DNA of 54,786 nt from Chloroflexota bacterium (GCA_005881825.1 VBEO01000070.1:1-54786); one strand, 5' to 3'. Counted from the stretch's first letter, positions 1 through 8,295 are shown. Program-made: numbers and translations. Notes: generated by a model from the letters alone, not told the origin.

Positions 1-440
1 TCGACCCACCCGTGTCGTGCCAAGCGTTGGAGGAGGCCCTCGTCCATCGTGATCAACACCGTTCGCGCCGCCTCAGCTGTCGCCGCATACAACATGTCGT
101 AGACCGGATGGTTGTCGTACCGACGAGACAACTCCCAAGCCCGATCCAGGTGACGCCGGTCGCTGACAAGGCGCACCGGCAACCTCACCAGCCGCGTATA
201 CGCGGCATCCGCTTCAGCGCCCGTCCACCGATTCCGACGAACGCCCGTCGCGAGCGCGCTGGCGCACTCCACGTAGAGAAGCTCTGGTGCGAGAACGACC
301 GCGTTCTGCCGACTCAGCCGGAGCAGGGTCCGCATCGAAGGTGAGTTTGGATCCGCGCGGGGCGCTATCCAGTCAATGACCACGCTGGCATCAACGACCG
401 GAATGCGCGTCCACCTCGCCCAGCCTCCGCCGCCGCTCAT
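1..440 (-). CDS. PIN-domain ribonuclease toxin (VapC-like), C-terminus cut by window edge
   Basis: The minus-strand frame is open from an ATG at 440 to the window edge, about 146 residues. It reads as a PIN-domain protein: VVDASVVIDW near the start, LLYVECASAL in the middle, then YDMLYAATAE and TMDEGLLQ. These supply the four acidic residues (D, E, D, D) that bind the catalytic metal in VapC-type RNases. The start overlaps the last 50 bases of the upstream antitoxin gene, as expected for a co-translated type II toxin-antitoxin pair. Probable role: cleavage of RNA (often tRNA) when released from the antitoxin. The last few residues lie outside the window, so completeness cannot be judged. The family call is firm; the target RNA is unknown. 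Confidence 0.85.
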   Translation of the reverse strand, partial: MSGGGGWARWTRIPVVDASVVIDWIAPRADPNSPSMRTLLRLSRQNAVVLAPELLYVECASALATGVRRNRWTGAEADAAYTRLVRLPVRLVSDRRHLDRAWELSRRYDNHPVYDMLYAATAEAARTVLITMDEGLLQRLARHGWV

Positions 441-711
441 CCAACACCAGGTCTGCGGCAGATCGGTAGGGCCCCGTGTGATGGCTAAGAGCGGCTTCGG
501 CGAGCTTCACCCACTCGCGGAGCGAGATGGCCGGTTCTGCGGACTCGCCCGCCAGCGCTTGGACGTCGGCGCGCGCAACCATGAGTCGATTGCCACGCTT
601 CCGCGCGCTAAGGCGTCCGGACCACACCCAGCGTCGAATCGTCTCGGCCGTACGGCCGGCCAACCGGGCCGCGGCTTTCACGTCTAGCTCGTCCGCTGCC
701 GGTGCCGCCAC
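391..711 (-). CDS. HTH (excisionase/MerR-type) antitoxin partner of the PIN toxin
   Basis: 106 residues from a GTG start. The N-terminal half, residues 8-50, reads KAAARLAGRTAETIRRW followed by SGRLSARKRGNRLMV and ARADVQAL. This is the winged helix-turn-helix pattern of the excisionase/MerR-like helix_turn_helix_17 family, common in antitoxins paired with PIN toxins. The C-terminal half would neutralise the toxin. The gene ends inside the start of the toxin gene, so the two are translationally coupled. Antitoxins of this kind usually repress their own promoter, and an inverted repeat lies just upstream at 720-750. It could instead be a phage-type excisionase, but the overlapping PIN gene argues for the antitoxin role. 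Confidence 0.75.
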   Translation of the reverse strand: MAAPAADELDVKAAARLAGRTAETIRRWVWSGRLSARKRGNRLMVARADVQALAGESAEPAISLREWVKLAEAALSHHTGPYRSAADLVLDERRRRLGEVDAHSGR

Positions 712-719
712 TCCGCGAC

Positions 720-750
720 TCTACTACAACATGGCGGCAGGTAGTGTAGA
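720..750. promoter_or_regulatory. Inverted repeat upstream of the toxin-antitoxin pair, candidate operator
   Basis: TCTACTAC (720-727) faces GTAGTGTAGA (741-750), an imperfect palindrome with a 13-base spacer. It begins 9 bases upstream of the antitoxin GTG. The position suits an autoregulatory operator for the HTH antitoxin. No convincing -35/-10 pair was identified. Confidence 0.4.
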
Positions 751-781
751 AGTATTCCTGTCGCCTGCCGAGCCAGCAAGC

Positions 782-815
782 CAAGGCTGAGGGTGGTAGC
801 CCCGGCGGGATTCGA
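782..815 (-). repeat. tRNA-Glu 3'-end fragment (copy 1), candidate attachment-site scar
   Basis: Read on the minus strand, 794-815 matches the end of tRNA-Glu: T-loop TCGAATCCCGCC, then GGGGCTACCA including CCA. The match continues past the tRNA end into AAGGCTGAG (782-793), which also flanks the intact tRNA gene near 8505-8513. Beyond 815 the tRNA similarity stops, so this is a fragment and not a functional tRNA. Confidence 0.65.
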
Positions 816-1264
816 CCCGACATTCGCCATCCATCCGCTGCGCGGTCGGCTGACCTGATCAGCCGTCCGCAGACCCCGCGAACATACGTTTGCGATGCAT
901 CCACGCGTTAGCGGACGCGCCTTTGTGTCGGAGTCACAACGAACTTCCGACGTCTTCAGCGCGCGATGCGAGTCCATCTCCCTCGCAAGAGAAGGTGGTG
1001 CAGGCTCTGCTCGAGCTACATAGCGCTTAGTGTTTTCACTGGAACTGCGCGGCTGGATTTACACCGCCTCGCGCGACGCGATCCTCCGGCATTCCGCGCG
1101 TGAATATATGAACAGCTTCACGAGGTCAGGGAGCGGCGCCCGCACCGATCCACCTCGGCGGCGTCGGGCAATCAACCGAAAGTGTCCCCAGCCGGCGGAA
1201 AGCCGAGCGTGCTGGGTCGCAAGGACTTTGGCGGCCCGTCTGGTCAGGCCGGGACAGTAGCCGG
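816..1264. other. Stretch without a recognisable gene
   Basis: Between the copy-1 tRNA fragment and the first membrane-protein gene. Short open frames occur on both strands but none has a recognisable domain, a plausible ribosome binding site or a coherent protein composition. Nothing else was seen in it. Confidence 0.5.
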
Positions 1265-1795
1265 ATGCGGGAGACGGGGGGCATTCTGCCCTATCGCCGC
1301 AATGCACTTCTGATTTCGCTGGCGCTTGGCATCGCGACCCTGGTGATCGTGCCGGCTTACAACACGTTCATCGCCGACACGTCGGTACTGTCGTTGCCCG
1401 GATATGTCGGACCGGCCTGCCGCTATCCGGTTCAATTCTTTCCGCAGCCCATTTGCCCCTATCTCGTTGCCGGGGAATCGCCGGCCACCATCTGCCTTGC
1501 CTTGGTTGTTATCCCTGCCACGCTGATTGCGCCCTCGCGAAAGCCTCACTACGCGGCGGCATTGATCGCGGCCTTGTGGGCTATCGTGCAGGTTCTGGCG
1601 CCATTTTGGGCCGCCTTTCCGTCAGCGCTAGGTGGCCGCTCGATACCGTCGCCGTTTCTGCGCAATCCGGGCTGTGGATTGGTGCTTTGCGGCCTTGACC
1701 ACACTCTCTTCCATCTGGTGCAGTTCGTCGTTCTGCTGGCGATCGCGCTGGTGATCTTTCGAGGTGCTCGGACCCGGCACCAGCACACGAATTGA
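1265..1795 (+). CDS. Hypothetical membrane protein, about four transmembrane segments
   Basis: 176 residues starting at ATG 1265. Hydrophobic stretches lie at about 15-35 (NALLISLALGIATLVIV), 70-90 (ATICLALVVIPATLI), 97-115 (AALIAALWAIVQVLAPF) and 150-168 (LVQFVVLLAIALVIF). A loop between the first two segments carries three cysteines (ACRY, QPICPY). The tail RGARTRHQHTN is basic, so the C-terminus is probably cytoplasmic. No family was recognised. It stands alone in the island-like left region, in the same orientation as the next membrane gene about 110 bases downstream. It could be a lineage-specific protein of unknown role. Confidence 0.6.
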   Translation: MRETGGILPYRRNALLISLALGIATLVIVPAYNTFIADTSVLSLPGYVGPACRYPVQFFPQPICPYLVAGESPATICLALVVIPATLIAPSRKPHYAAALIAALWAIVQVLAPFWAAFPSALGGRSIPSPFLRNPGCGLVLCGLDHTLFHLVQFVVLLAIALVIFRGARTRHQHTN

Positions 1796-1905
1796 CCGCG
1801 CTGCCAGCATCGGCCCCCTGTCTAGATGGCTGCGCCGGAGCCCGTGCGCCCTCCATCCGATGGTGGGATGCTGGGGGTCAGCGGTAGCCTTGACTCGTCA
1901 TTTAG

Positions 1906-2661
1906 ATGCAACGTAGGGAGGTGGCCGCCGAAGCACCCCGGGTCCCGGAGCCTCGACTGTCCGGCAACCGGCTCGCGCTCGCCGGGGCGGTCCTCTATTT
2001 CCTCGAGTGGGTGGCGATACTCGGCTTCGGGGCCGGCACCGTCCCGACCGATCCGGGAACGAGCCCCAAGGACATCGTGGCCGAATACTCGGGCCATGCG
2101 ACCGCTATCGCGCTCGCGGCCGGCTGGTACAGCCTGGTACTGCCCGGACGGATCCTTTTCGTGGCGGGCGTGCGCGCCGCCTTGGGGCGCGGCTCCGTCT
2201 CTGCGCTCACCACCTTCGCGGCCGCCACGATGGCCGTCAGCGTGGTGCTGGAGATCGGGGCCTTCATGCTCGCCGGAGGCGCCGGATATGCGGCAACGCA
2301 TGGAGCCGATCAATCGACGATCGTGGGACTCGACGCCGTGAGCAACTGGCTTGACCTCGCGATCTGGGCACCGATTGGCCTCTCGGTGCTCGGCCTCTCG
2401 CTTGCGATGCTGCAGGCGCGCGCTTTTTGGAGATGGTTGTGCTGGCTCGGAGTCGTCGCCGGCCTCATCAGTTGCGTGCACGGGGTTGTCGCCGGCCCAG
2501 TTTTTGGTATCGCCTCGCTTCAAGACGTGACGCAGGCCGTCTCCACGGTCGGTGTGTTGGGATTCTGGGCCTGGATGCTGGTCACCGCGGTCGTCGTCTT
2601 GCGAGCGCCTGGCGTCTCAGCGCTGGCGGCCGATGTAACGCAAGCAATTCGGAAGACGTAG
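1906..2661 (+). CDS. Hypothetical membrane protein, about six transmembrane segments
   Basis: 251 residues. After a charged N-terminus (QRREVAAEAPRVPEPR) there are hydrophobic segments at roughly 24-44, 65-85, 103-128, 148-168, 180-198 and 212-236. The composition is clearly coding and typical of an integral membrane protein. No catalytic motif or family signature was recognised. The start ATG at 1906 lies after AGATGCA with only a weak ribosome binding site; an internal start near residue 20 is possible. It sits between another orphan membrane gene and decayed sequence, so no pathway context is available. Confidence 0.6.
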   Translation: MQRREVAAEAPRVPEPRLSGNRLALAGAVLYFLEWVAILGFGAGTVPTDPGTSPKDIVAEYSGHATAIALAAGWYSLVLPGRILFVAGVRAALGRGSVSALTTFAAATMAVSVVLEIGAFMLAGGAGYAATHGADQSTIVGLDAVSNWLDLAIWAPIGLSVLGLSLAMLQARAFWRWLCWLGVVAGLISCVHGVVAGPVFGIASLQDVTQAVSTVGVLGFWAWMLVTAVVVLRAPGVSALAADVTQAIRKT

Positions 2662-2700
2662 GTCCCTGGCGTCTGGCGAAGGCAGCTGCGGTGAGCCCGT

Positions 2701-2827
2701 AGGCATTCCCGGGTGACCATTGCACCAACTCAATCCGGTAGCCGTCGGGTCTGTGAGCCGTGCGGTTTGGGGTCCGTCTGGACCGCCAGGTCGTTCCAGT
2801 GAGCCGGGCCTCAAGCCCATCTCACCC
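2701..2827 (-). pseudogene. Remnant of a VOC (glyoxalase-family) protein C-terminus
   Basis: On the minus strand the codons read DGYRIELVQWSPGN, with LTDP immediately before them in a frame offset by one base. Joined, they give LTDPDGYRIELVQW, the usual metal-site end of VOC superfamily proteins (glyoxalase/bleomycin-resistance type). The one-base frameshift sits inside GACCCGACGG, and no intact VOC domain lies upstream. The rest of 2662-3039 has no supported gene; a plus-strand open frame at 2848-3096 looks locally protein-like but has no recognisable family. Confidence 0.35.
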
Positions 2828-3039
2828 GCGAGCGCCAGCAGAGAGGCTTGATCGAGTTTCCTCCCCTCGGCGACAAGCTCGGCGAAACGCTCGTGGCCAA
2901 ACGGATAGTCGGCTATCGGCCGCGGCCCGAGGTGGCCCCCGAGGTCATTCGCTATCTGGAGGGCTGGACCCCTCCCGGCTGGAAAGCCGCTGGGGCAGGC
3001 TCAGCGGTTCCTCGGAATCGAGAAAACGGTATAGCGAAC

Positions 3040-3100
3040 GTAGCCCCGGCGGGATTCGAGACTACACCTACGAAACCGCGGCTGATGTTCTCGTGATCTG
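3040..3100 (-). repeat. tRNA-Glu 3'-end fragment (copy 2) within a repeat of about 55 bp
   Basis: 3040-3059 matches the T-loop and acceptor end of tRNA-Glu on the minus strand. The adjoining bases to about 3095 resemble those beside copy 3 at 6161-6220 (shared GGGATTCGAG, then GAAACCGCG, then CTCGTGA against CCTGTGA). The two copies are therefore one dispersed repeat and not chance tRNA-like matches. Confidence 0.6.
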
Positions 3101-3129
3101 CCCAGTCTCGACTCAGCTCTGCGAGGCGG

Positions 3130-3783
3130 TCAAGCCGAGCTCGGTTGCACCAGACCCGACTCATAGGCGACGACGACCGCCTGTACACGGGAGCGCGCGT
3201 CGAGTTTGGATAGGACGTGGCCAACGTGCGTCCGCACAGTCGCCCCACTGACGAACAATTCTGCTGCGATCTGGCCATTGTCGAGGCCGCGCGCCATGAG
3301 CACGAGCACGTCGCGCTCGCGCTCAGTCAGCCTGCCGACGAGGCTGTTGTCGAAGCTCGCCTTGGGTCGCACCTGGGTTTCGATCAGTCGGCGTGTGCGG
3401 GCCGGCGCGAGAAGCGCATCCCCGGCGGCGATCAGCCGGACGGCGGCCACCAGCTGTTCGGGCGACGAATCCTTGAGGATGAATCCGCTGGCTCCTGCGC
3501 GTAGCGCTTCGAAGACGTACTGATCAGCGTCGAACGTGGTCACAACCAGGATTCGCAGCGCGGGATCGTGCTCAATCAGCTTGCGGGTTGCAGCGATGCC
3601 GTCCAGGCGTGGCATTCGGATGTCCATCAGCACAAGGTCAGGACGGTCGCGCCGCACCGCGACCAGAGCGTCCTCACCGTCGGCCGCCTCCCCCACGACC
3701 TCGATGTCGGCCTGCCCTTCGAGGATCAGCCGGAGACCCGCACGCACCATGGCCTGGTCGTCGGCCACCAAGACCCGGATCAC
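3130..3783 (-). CDS. NarL/LuxR-family response regulator
   Basis: 217 residues with a receiver domain (1-120) and a C-terminal LuxR-type helix-turn-helix (about 148-210). The receiver shows the acidic pair DD at 8-9, the phosphoacceptor D54 in LVLMDIRMPRLDG, and the lysine in GFILKDSSPEQL. The HTH is LTERERDVLVLMARGLDNGQ onward. It would bind DNA as a phosphorylated dimer and switch transcription. The gene overlaps the end of the sensor-kinase gene by 4 bases (ATGA), so the two form one operon with the kinase first. Targets are unknown; the nearby membrane proteins are candidates only by proximity. Confidence 0.92.
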   Translation of the reverse strand: MIRVLVADDQAMVRAGLRLILEGQADIEVVGEAADGEDALVAVRRDRPDLVLMDIRMPRLDGIAATRKLIEHDPALRILVVTTFDADQYVFEALRAGASGFILKDSSPEQLVAAVRLIAAGDALLAPARTRRLIETQVRPKASFDNSLVGRLTERERDVLVLMARGLDNGQIAAELFVSGATVRTHVGHVLSKLDARSRVQAVVVAYESGLVQPSSA

Positions 3784-4979
3784 GTTGGCTCGTAGGGAAG
3801 GCGTGCGAAGACACGAAAGCCTCCACCCGAGCGGGCACCGGCTTCGAAGTGGCCGCCGAAAAGGCTGACTCGCTCCCGCATCCCGATCAACCCGTGGCCT
3901 CCCAGGAGGGACCCATCAGCGGACGGCCCCCGCCCATCGTCCTCCACGGTCACTTCCACGGCTGCACCGTCGCATCGCACAGTGAGCCCGACATGCGCTG
4001 CGCCCGCGTGCTTGAGAACGTTGGTCAGCGCTTCCTGGGCGATGCGGTAGGCGGACAGGTCAACTCCAGGCGGAATTCCATCCTGTGTGCAGCTTTCGTC
4101 GACGTCGATGGCGAGGCCTGCTTCTCGCATCTGGGCAACCAACAGGTTGAGGTGGCAGAGACTGGGCTGCGGGGACAGCTCGTCTTCCTGGCCAGGCTGG
4201 CGCAGCATCGACACCAGGCGGCGCAGCTCGGACATCGCGCTGCGTCCCGCCGCCTCGACCGAGAGTAGTGGCGTCCGGGCTTTCTCCGGCTCCCGGTCCA
4301 GTGCTTGGCGGGCGGCGCCGGCCTGTAACACCATCAGGCTCACGCTGTGGGCCACGATGTCGTGAAGCTCGCGCGCGATTCGGGCTCGCTCATCGGTGAC
4401 CGCGGCCTGAATCTGCTCCTCCCGCTGTGCCTCCAGCTCGGCGGTGCGAGCCTCGAGGCGGTCGCCGCGCAGCTCGCGGTAGCGAAGCGTCTTGCCGAGC
4501 GCCCATGAGATCGCGTAGAAGACCCACTCCCCGAAAGCCTGGTTGAGGGCGCCCGGGAGGAGCGGACCGTACCCGATCAGCTGAAAGGCAACGATCATCG
4601 CGGCGCCCGCGTAGGCCCTGCGGCCGGTGGTGTGGGCAGCGGTCGAATAGACGATGAAGACCTGCGAGAGGAACGCCTCGAACAGGTTCAAATCCGGGCC
4701 CTTCCCGAAGAAGTGGTTGAGGATGGGTTTCAATCCGAACAAGCCCATTGCCAGGAGCAGCGCGAGGAGCGGATAGCGAAGCCTGATCGCAAGCCCCACG
4801 CTGATCGCGGCCGCAACGGCCGACATCACAAGCTTCGGATCGCTGACCGTCCCTGCCAGGAGCGGTAGCGGCCCGACCCAGATCTCGTACTGCGAGGTCA
4901 GGGTGAAGACCAGCACCGGACCGGCCACCGCCGCGATCCGCCACCACCGACGCATTAGCAGGCACTTTAGGTCACGCAC
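3780..4979 (-). CDS. Membrane sensor histidine kinase, HisKA_3 (NarL/DesK) class
   Basis: 399 residues from GTG 4979. The N-terminal 160 residues contain about five hydrophobic segments, a membrane sensor with little extracytoplasmic sequence. A short coiled region (170-195) leads to the dimerisation motif ARIARELHDIVAHSVSLM, with the autophosphorylated His at 206. The ATP-binding domain has QEALTNVLKHA (N box), VEDDGRGP (G1) and GGHGLIGMRERV (G2). Partner: the overlapping response regulator. Such DesK/LiaS-like kinases often sense membrane state or cell-wall stress, but the signal here cannot be read from sequence. An alternative start is ATG at 4955. Confidence 0.9.
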   Translation of the reverse strand: MRDLKCLLMRRWWRIAAVAGPVLVFTLTSQYEIWVGPLPLLAGTVSDPKLVMSAVAAAISVGLAIRLRYPLLALLLAMGLFGLKPILNHFFGKGPDLNLFEAFLSQVFIVYSTAAHTTGRRAYAGAAMIVAFQLIGYGPLLPGALNQAFGEWVFYAISWALGKTLRYRELRGDRLEARTAELEAQREEQIQAAVTDERARIARELHDIVAHSVSLMVLQAGAARQALDREPEKARTPLLSVEAAGRSAMSELRRLVSMLRQPGQEDELSPQPSLCHLNLLVAQMREAGLAIDVDESCTQDGIPPGVDLSAYRIAQEALTNVLKHAGAAHVGLTVRCDGAAVEVTVEDDGRGPSADGSLLGGHGLIGMRERVSLFGGHFEAGARSGGGFRVFARLPYEPT

Positions 4980-5149
4980 TCGGGAGTGCCATCAGCGCCC
5001 GGGCTGATCCCAGCTACGTCAAAGCGATGAGTCAGGCGCAACGTACGCCGGCGGGCTGAGAAGTAAATCGGCCCGCTGTCCGACGACTCGGCCAGTACCT
5101 CCACCGCACGATCTGTTCATCCCAAATCCTTAGGAGGTGTCCGTCAGAC

Positions 5150-5827
5150 ATGAGCAGCAAGTGGATCGGCCGTTCGCCAGCGTTGATAGGGGCCATCTTC
5201 CCCGTCTTCGGGTTCATACGCGGAGGTGGCGATGACTCTGCCCCGACCGCGTCCTCTAGCGGTGCGCAGATCGCGACCTACGCGTACCACCATGGACTAC
5301 CCAACTCCCTCTATTACGTCGAGCTCGGGGCTTTCCTGGCGCTGATGGTCTTCAGCATCGTCCTCTATTCACGTTTGCGCTCCGCAGAGCCTCGGGGCGC
5401 GATCGGCGCCATTGTCATGGTGGCCGCTTCCGTGGTATCGGTCGCCATCAAGCTCGGCAGCTTCCCCGCGGTCTACGCGCTCTACTCGAGCTCGGTGCAG
5501 CTGGATCCCGGCGTCGCCCGCGCGCTCTGGGTGCTCGGTGAGTTCGCATTCACTGTCTCCATGCTCGTGCAAGCGCTCTCGTTGGGCGCTGTCGCGGCGT
5601 CCGGCCTCCTCTACGCCGGAATTCCGCGCTGGCTGGCGGGAACCGCGGGTGTGATCGCTGTGGCAATGGTCCCGGCCTTTATCCTGGGGGGCAACTTCCC
5701 GGTGGCCCCAACGCTCGCATGGTTCCTATGGTTGGCGGTGGCGAGCGTGACCCTCTTCGCGCAAGGGCCACGCACTGATAGCGAAAGTCAGCCTTCGGCG
5801 AGAGCGATGGCGGCCGGCGCGGTCTGA
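5150..5827 (+). CDS. Hypothetical membrane protein
   Basis: 225 residues. A strong ribosome binding site (TAGGAGGTG, about 5131-5139) fixes the ATG at 5150. Hydrophobic segments lie near 12-24, 56-74, 84-106, 128-150, 160-176 and 182-202, with an extended loop (about 27-52) rich in small polar residues. No family signature was recognised. It lies downstream of, and divergent from, the two-component system, with 170 bases between the starts. That makes it a possible target of that system, which is inference only. Confidence 0.65.
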   Translation: MSSKWIGRSPALIGAIFPVFGFIRGGGDDSAPTASSSGAQIATYAYHHGLPNSLYYVELGAFLALMVFSIVLYSRLRSAEPRGAIGAIVMVAASVVSVAIKLGSFPAVYALYSSSVQLDPGVARALWVLGEFAFTVSMLVQALSLGAVAASGLLYAGIPRWLAGTAGVIAVAMVPAFILGGNFPVAPTLAWFLWLAVASVTLFAQGPRTDSESQPSARAMAAGAV

Positions 5828-5835
5828 GACTCGCC

Positions 5836-6074
5836 GTGCAGTGGGCGCAACAAACGCGCGACTTCACGATCCGGCCCGGAGACCCCCTGCGGGACGAGTT
5901 CATCGAACGGCTTAAAGGCGACGACGGCTGCGCGTTCACGGATAAGCAATGGACATGCTTCGGGGACCACAGACTCGCCGCAGCCGTCCTCGAGAACATG
6001 GGTTCACCGAAATGGCCGTCATCGTCTTCAACGTCCCGCGGCGCGACTTCAATAGTCGCTTCGCGAGTAGCTGA
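5836..6074 (+). pseudogene. Degenerate short gene, probable one-base frameshift
   Basis: The frame from GTG 5836 reads a plausible soluble protein: IRPGDPLRDEFIERLKGDD, then FGDHRLAAAVLENMG near 6000. After that it becomes low-complexity serine/arginine sequence. A neighbouring frame continues sensibly (FTEMAVIVFNVPRRDF) to a TGA at 6072. Loss of one base near 6002 would explain the break. No family was recognised. It is 8 bases from the previous gene and precedes two tRNA-Glu fragments, so it looks like decaying island content. Confidence 0.35.
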
Positions 6075-6105
6075 GCCGCGGCGAGGCCCGTCGGCGTGCC
6101 AATGC

Positions 6106-6130
6106 AGGCGGGGCAAGCCTCGCCCCTACG
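6106..6130. repeat. Palindromic GGGGCAAGCC-type repeat, degenerate copy
   Basis: AGGCGGGGCAAGCCTCGCC followed by CCTACG. It matches the dispersed palindrome found at several gene boundaries in the window (for example 14668-14755, 26632-26656 and 38519-38542). Confidence 0.6.
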
Positions 6131-6142
6131 GATTGGGCCGCT

Positions 6143-6220
6143 TGGTAGCCCCGGCGAGTCTGGTAGTCCCGGCGGGATTCGAGGCCACACATAAGAAACC
6201 GCGAGTGACCTTCCTGTGAA
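6143..6220 (-). repeat. tRNA-Glu 3'-end fragments in tandem (copies 3a and 3b)
   Basis: 6143-6157 is a truncated acceptor end (TGGTAGCCCCGGCGA on the plus strand). 6161-6182 is a fuller copy, reading through the T-loop, with one base changed (TGGTAGTCCCGG). The sequence after copy 3b is related to that after copy 2 at 3060-3095. The rest of 6221-6401 shows no gene; the last bases hold the ribosome binding site of the next gene. Confidence 0.6.
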
Positions 6221-6401
6221 CCTTCGGCGCGTCAGCTGCCGAGCACCTCGAGGCCAGCGTGAAAACAGCCAAAGCCAACAGGACCGGCGAAGCCTTCAAG
6301 GAACACCAGCGGCGCCTGAGGTGTGATTTAGGCCCTTTCGCTGATGCGGGCCGGCAGACCTCCTCATACGGTCTGAGGCAAATCAACCGAGGAGGTCGGC
6401 C

Positions 6402-6854
6402 ATGTCCCGTTCGATCGGTCGCCTATGGCTATTCCTGTTCGTACCGTTTGTGATCCTGGTCCTCTCGTTTATGGCCGGACTCGTCGTCCCGCATCAAGAT
6501 CGGTGGGGCCACGCCGCCTTCCATCTGATCTATCTGCCAGTCCTTGCCGTCAGCTGTTGGGCGCTTTGGCGTTTCATCGGCGCAGCTCCGACCCGCACTC
6601 AGCGGGTGATCGCCGGCCTAATGCTGTTCCTCCAGTCCATCGCGATCTTCGGCCATGCCGGCGAGTTGGTGACGGTGATTCAGAACGGGTTCTTCAACGC
6701 CCCCGAGTCGATCTTCAAGGAAAACCCACACATGTTCTTCGCAAAGTTCGCGATCTTGGGGATCATGCTGAGCTTGGTCCTGCTGATCGCCCTCACCATC
6801 ACGGCTTTCATCCAGCGCCGGTGGGGCCGCAAGGCCTGGCTGCCCGCATCCTGA
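6402..6854 (+). CDS. Hypothetical membrane protein, four transmembrane segments
   Basis: 150 residues; ACCGAGGAGG at 6388-6397 is a strong ribosome binding site for ATG 6402. Hydrophobic segments are near 7-29, 40-60, 68-84 and 114-138. The loop between the third and fourth reads GELVTVIQNGFF and FKENPHMFFAKF. The C-terminus RRWGRKAWLPAS is basic. No family was recognised. It may form an operon with the following gene, whose start is 16-80 bases downstream depending on which start is used. Confidence 0.65.
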   Translation: MSRSIGRLWLFLFVPFVILVLSFMAGLVVPHQDRWGHAAFHLIYLPVLAVSCWALWRFIGAAPTRTQRVIAGLMLFLQSIAIFGHAGELVTVIQNGFFNAPESIFKENPHMFFAKFAILGIMLSLVLLIALTITAFIQRRWGRKAWLPAS

Positions 6855-6936
6855 TTTCGAGCGGGACGCTTTGATCGGGACCCTCCGCTCATACGATACC
6901 CAGGCGCGATTCGCGCAGGACTGGGACAATCCGCGC

Positions 6937-8295
6937 ATGATCGGAAAGACCCACGCGGTGTGGGCGGTGGGGCCGGTCGTCGTCATCGTCCTGCTCGCTG
7001 CGGTGGCCGCTTTGGTGGCCGGGGTCGCGGGCGGCGCGTACTTCGGGACTTCGCCTGCGGTTGTGGCGTCACTGGGCGTGGGGGCAATCGCCACGGCGAC
7101 CATCGGATATGCGACCACCAGTAGCAATCGTGTTGTCGGGCTGGCCATCGTCGCGGCTGGGTGGTCCGTTGGTCTGTATCTGCTGGTCTTTGGACTGGCG
7201 AGGATTGCCTATGGCGAGTGGGGACCGAGCCCGCTTGCCAGCACCCTCGCACACCTCGCGTTCGCTGGGCACGTGCCGCCGCTGACGCTCTTCGTCGTCG
7301 CCGGCCTGTTGACGAGGCGCGCCCTCATCGGCGAGCGCCATTCGGGCTGGCCGCTGATCGCGTCGGTGGGGCTCGCGGCCATCCTATTCGTGGCCATCTT
7401 CACACTCGCGAATCCAGGGGCTCCGTTCGCGGGCGTGAGGCCGGTGTTCCAGGTGCCGTATCCGATCCTGGTCGGGGGCTTGGTCGTGAACAACATGTGG
7501 CTCGCCACGCTACTTCTGCCGCCGGTGCTCTTGATCTGGGCGCGACGTGAGGCCCGCGGACATGGGGACCGGCGGCGACTTGCCACAGCCGCGATCGCAT
7601 CTCTGGTACCGGTCTGCCAGTTGCTGCTTTGCACGCTGCTGGGCTTGGCCGTCGACGCCAGCGGAATCACTCACCAAGGTGGGGCGACGCTCTTGATCGC
7701 GGGTCTGGGCGCCGCCTGGCCGCTGACCGGAGTGGGCTTCGGCCTGGCGGTCCGCGGACCGAGCTTGCAGTACACCGTCAGCTCAGGAGTGCTGGCGCGG
7801 GCCGCATCGCTCGTGCTCGGGGTGATGACCGCGATGATCGCGATCTGCGCCGGGCTGCTCATCAGCCTCGGTCGCGGCTTTGGGACCACATTCGTCATTG
7901 CGGTGGCGGTTGTGGTGGTCGCGCTGGCACTTCGGCCGCTTGCGGTGCGCGTCCTGGCGGCCCTCGTCGGCGAGCCCGCGGCACCGATCCGGTCCAACGG
8001 ACATAGCTTCAGTCCGCGGGCCAACGCCCACAATGGGTCGCGACTCTCGCCCCTGACGCAGCGCGAACGTGAGGTGCTTCGCCTCCTCGCCGCCGGCCTG
8101 AGCAACGCGGGGATCGCCGCCCAACTCGTCCTGTCGGAGCGAACCATCGACGCTCACCTCAGGTCGGTCTTTGACAAGCTCGACCTGCCTGGCTCGCGGC
8201 ACGACAACCGGCGAATCCAAGCTGCGGCAGTGTGGGCTCACGAGTCAGGCGAAAGGCATGTCCCGGAGCCCGAATTGACATCCACGCTCGGCTGA
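6937..8295 (+). CDS. Multi-pass membrane protein with C-terminal LuxR-type HTH
   Basis: 452 residues from ATG 6937; a longer version from TTG 6871 is possible but adds a charged, unconvincing N-terminus. The first 340 residues contain ten or so hydrophobic segments with short loops. The last 80 residues are a GerE/LuxR DNA-binding domain: LSPLTQREREVLRLLAAGLS, then AAQLVLSERTIDAHLRSVF, then FDKLDLPGSRHDNRRI. No receiver or kinase domain is present. This suggests a one-component, membrane-tethered regulator sensing something in or at the membrane, in the manner of CadC or ToxR but with a polytopic sensor. Ligand and targets are unknown. Confidence 0.8.
   Translation: MIGKTHAVWAVGPVVVIVLLAAVAALVAGVAGGAYFGTSPAVVASLGVGAIATATIGYATTSSNRVVGLAIVAAGWSVGLYLLVFGLARIAYGEWGPSPLASTLAHLAFAGHVPPLTLFVVAGLLTRRALIGERHSGWPLIASVGLAAILFVAIFTLANPGAPFAGVRPVFQVPYPILVGGLVVNNMWLATLLLPPVLLIWARREARGHGDRRRLATAAIASLVPVCQLLLCTLLGLAVDASGITHQGGATLLIAGLGAAWPLTGVGFGLAVRGPSLQYTVSSGVLARAASLVLGVMTAMIAICAGLLISLGRGFGTTFVIAVAVVVVALALRPLAVRVLAALVGEPAAPIRSNGHSFSPRANAHNGSRLSPLTQREREVLRLLAAGLSNAGIAAQLVLSERTIDAHLRSVFDKLDLPGSRHDNRRIQAAAVWAHESGERHVPEPELTSTLG

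Noticed and set aside
794-815. Possible functional tRNA gene at the first tRNA-Glu-like match
   Set aside because: Only the T-loop and acceptor end match; there is no anticodon arm, D arm or 5' acceptor strand.
2848-3096. Plus-strand 82-residue frame as a gene
   Set aside because: The first half looks protein-like but the second half is the tRNA-Glu fragment repeat in translation; no start site or family supports it.
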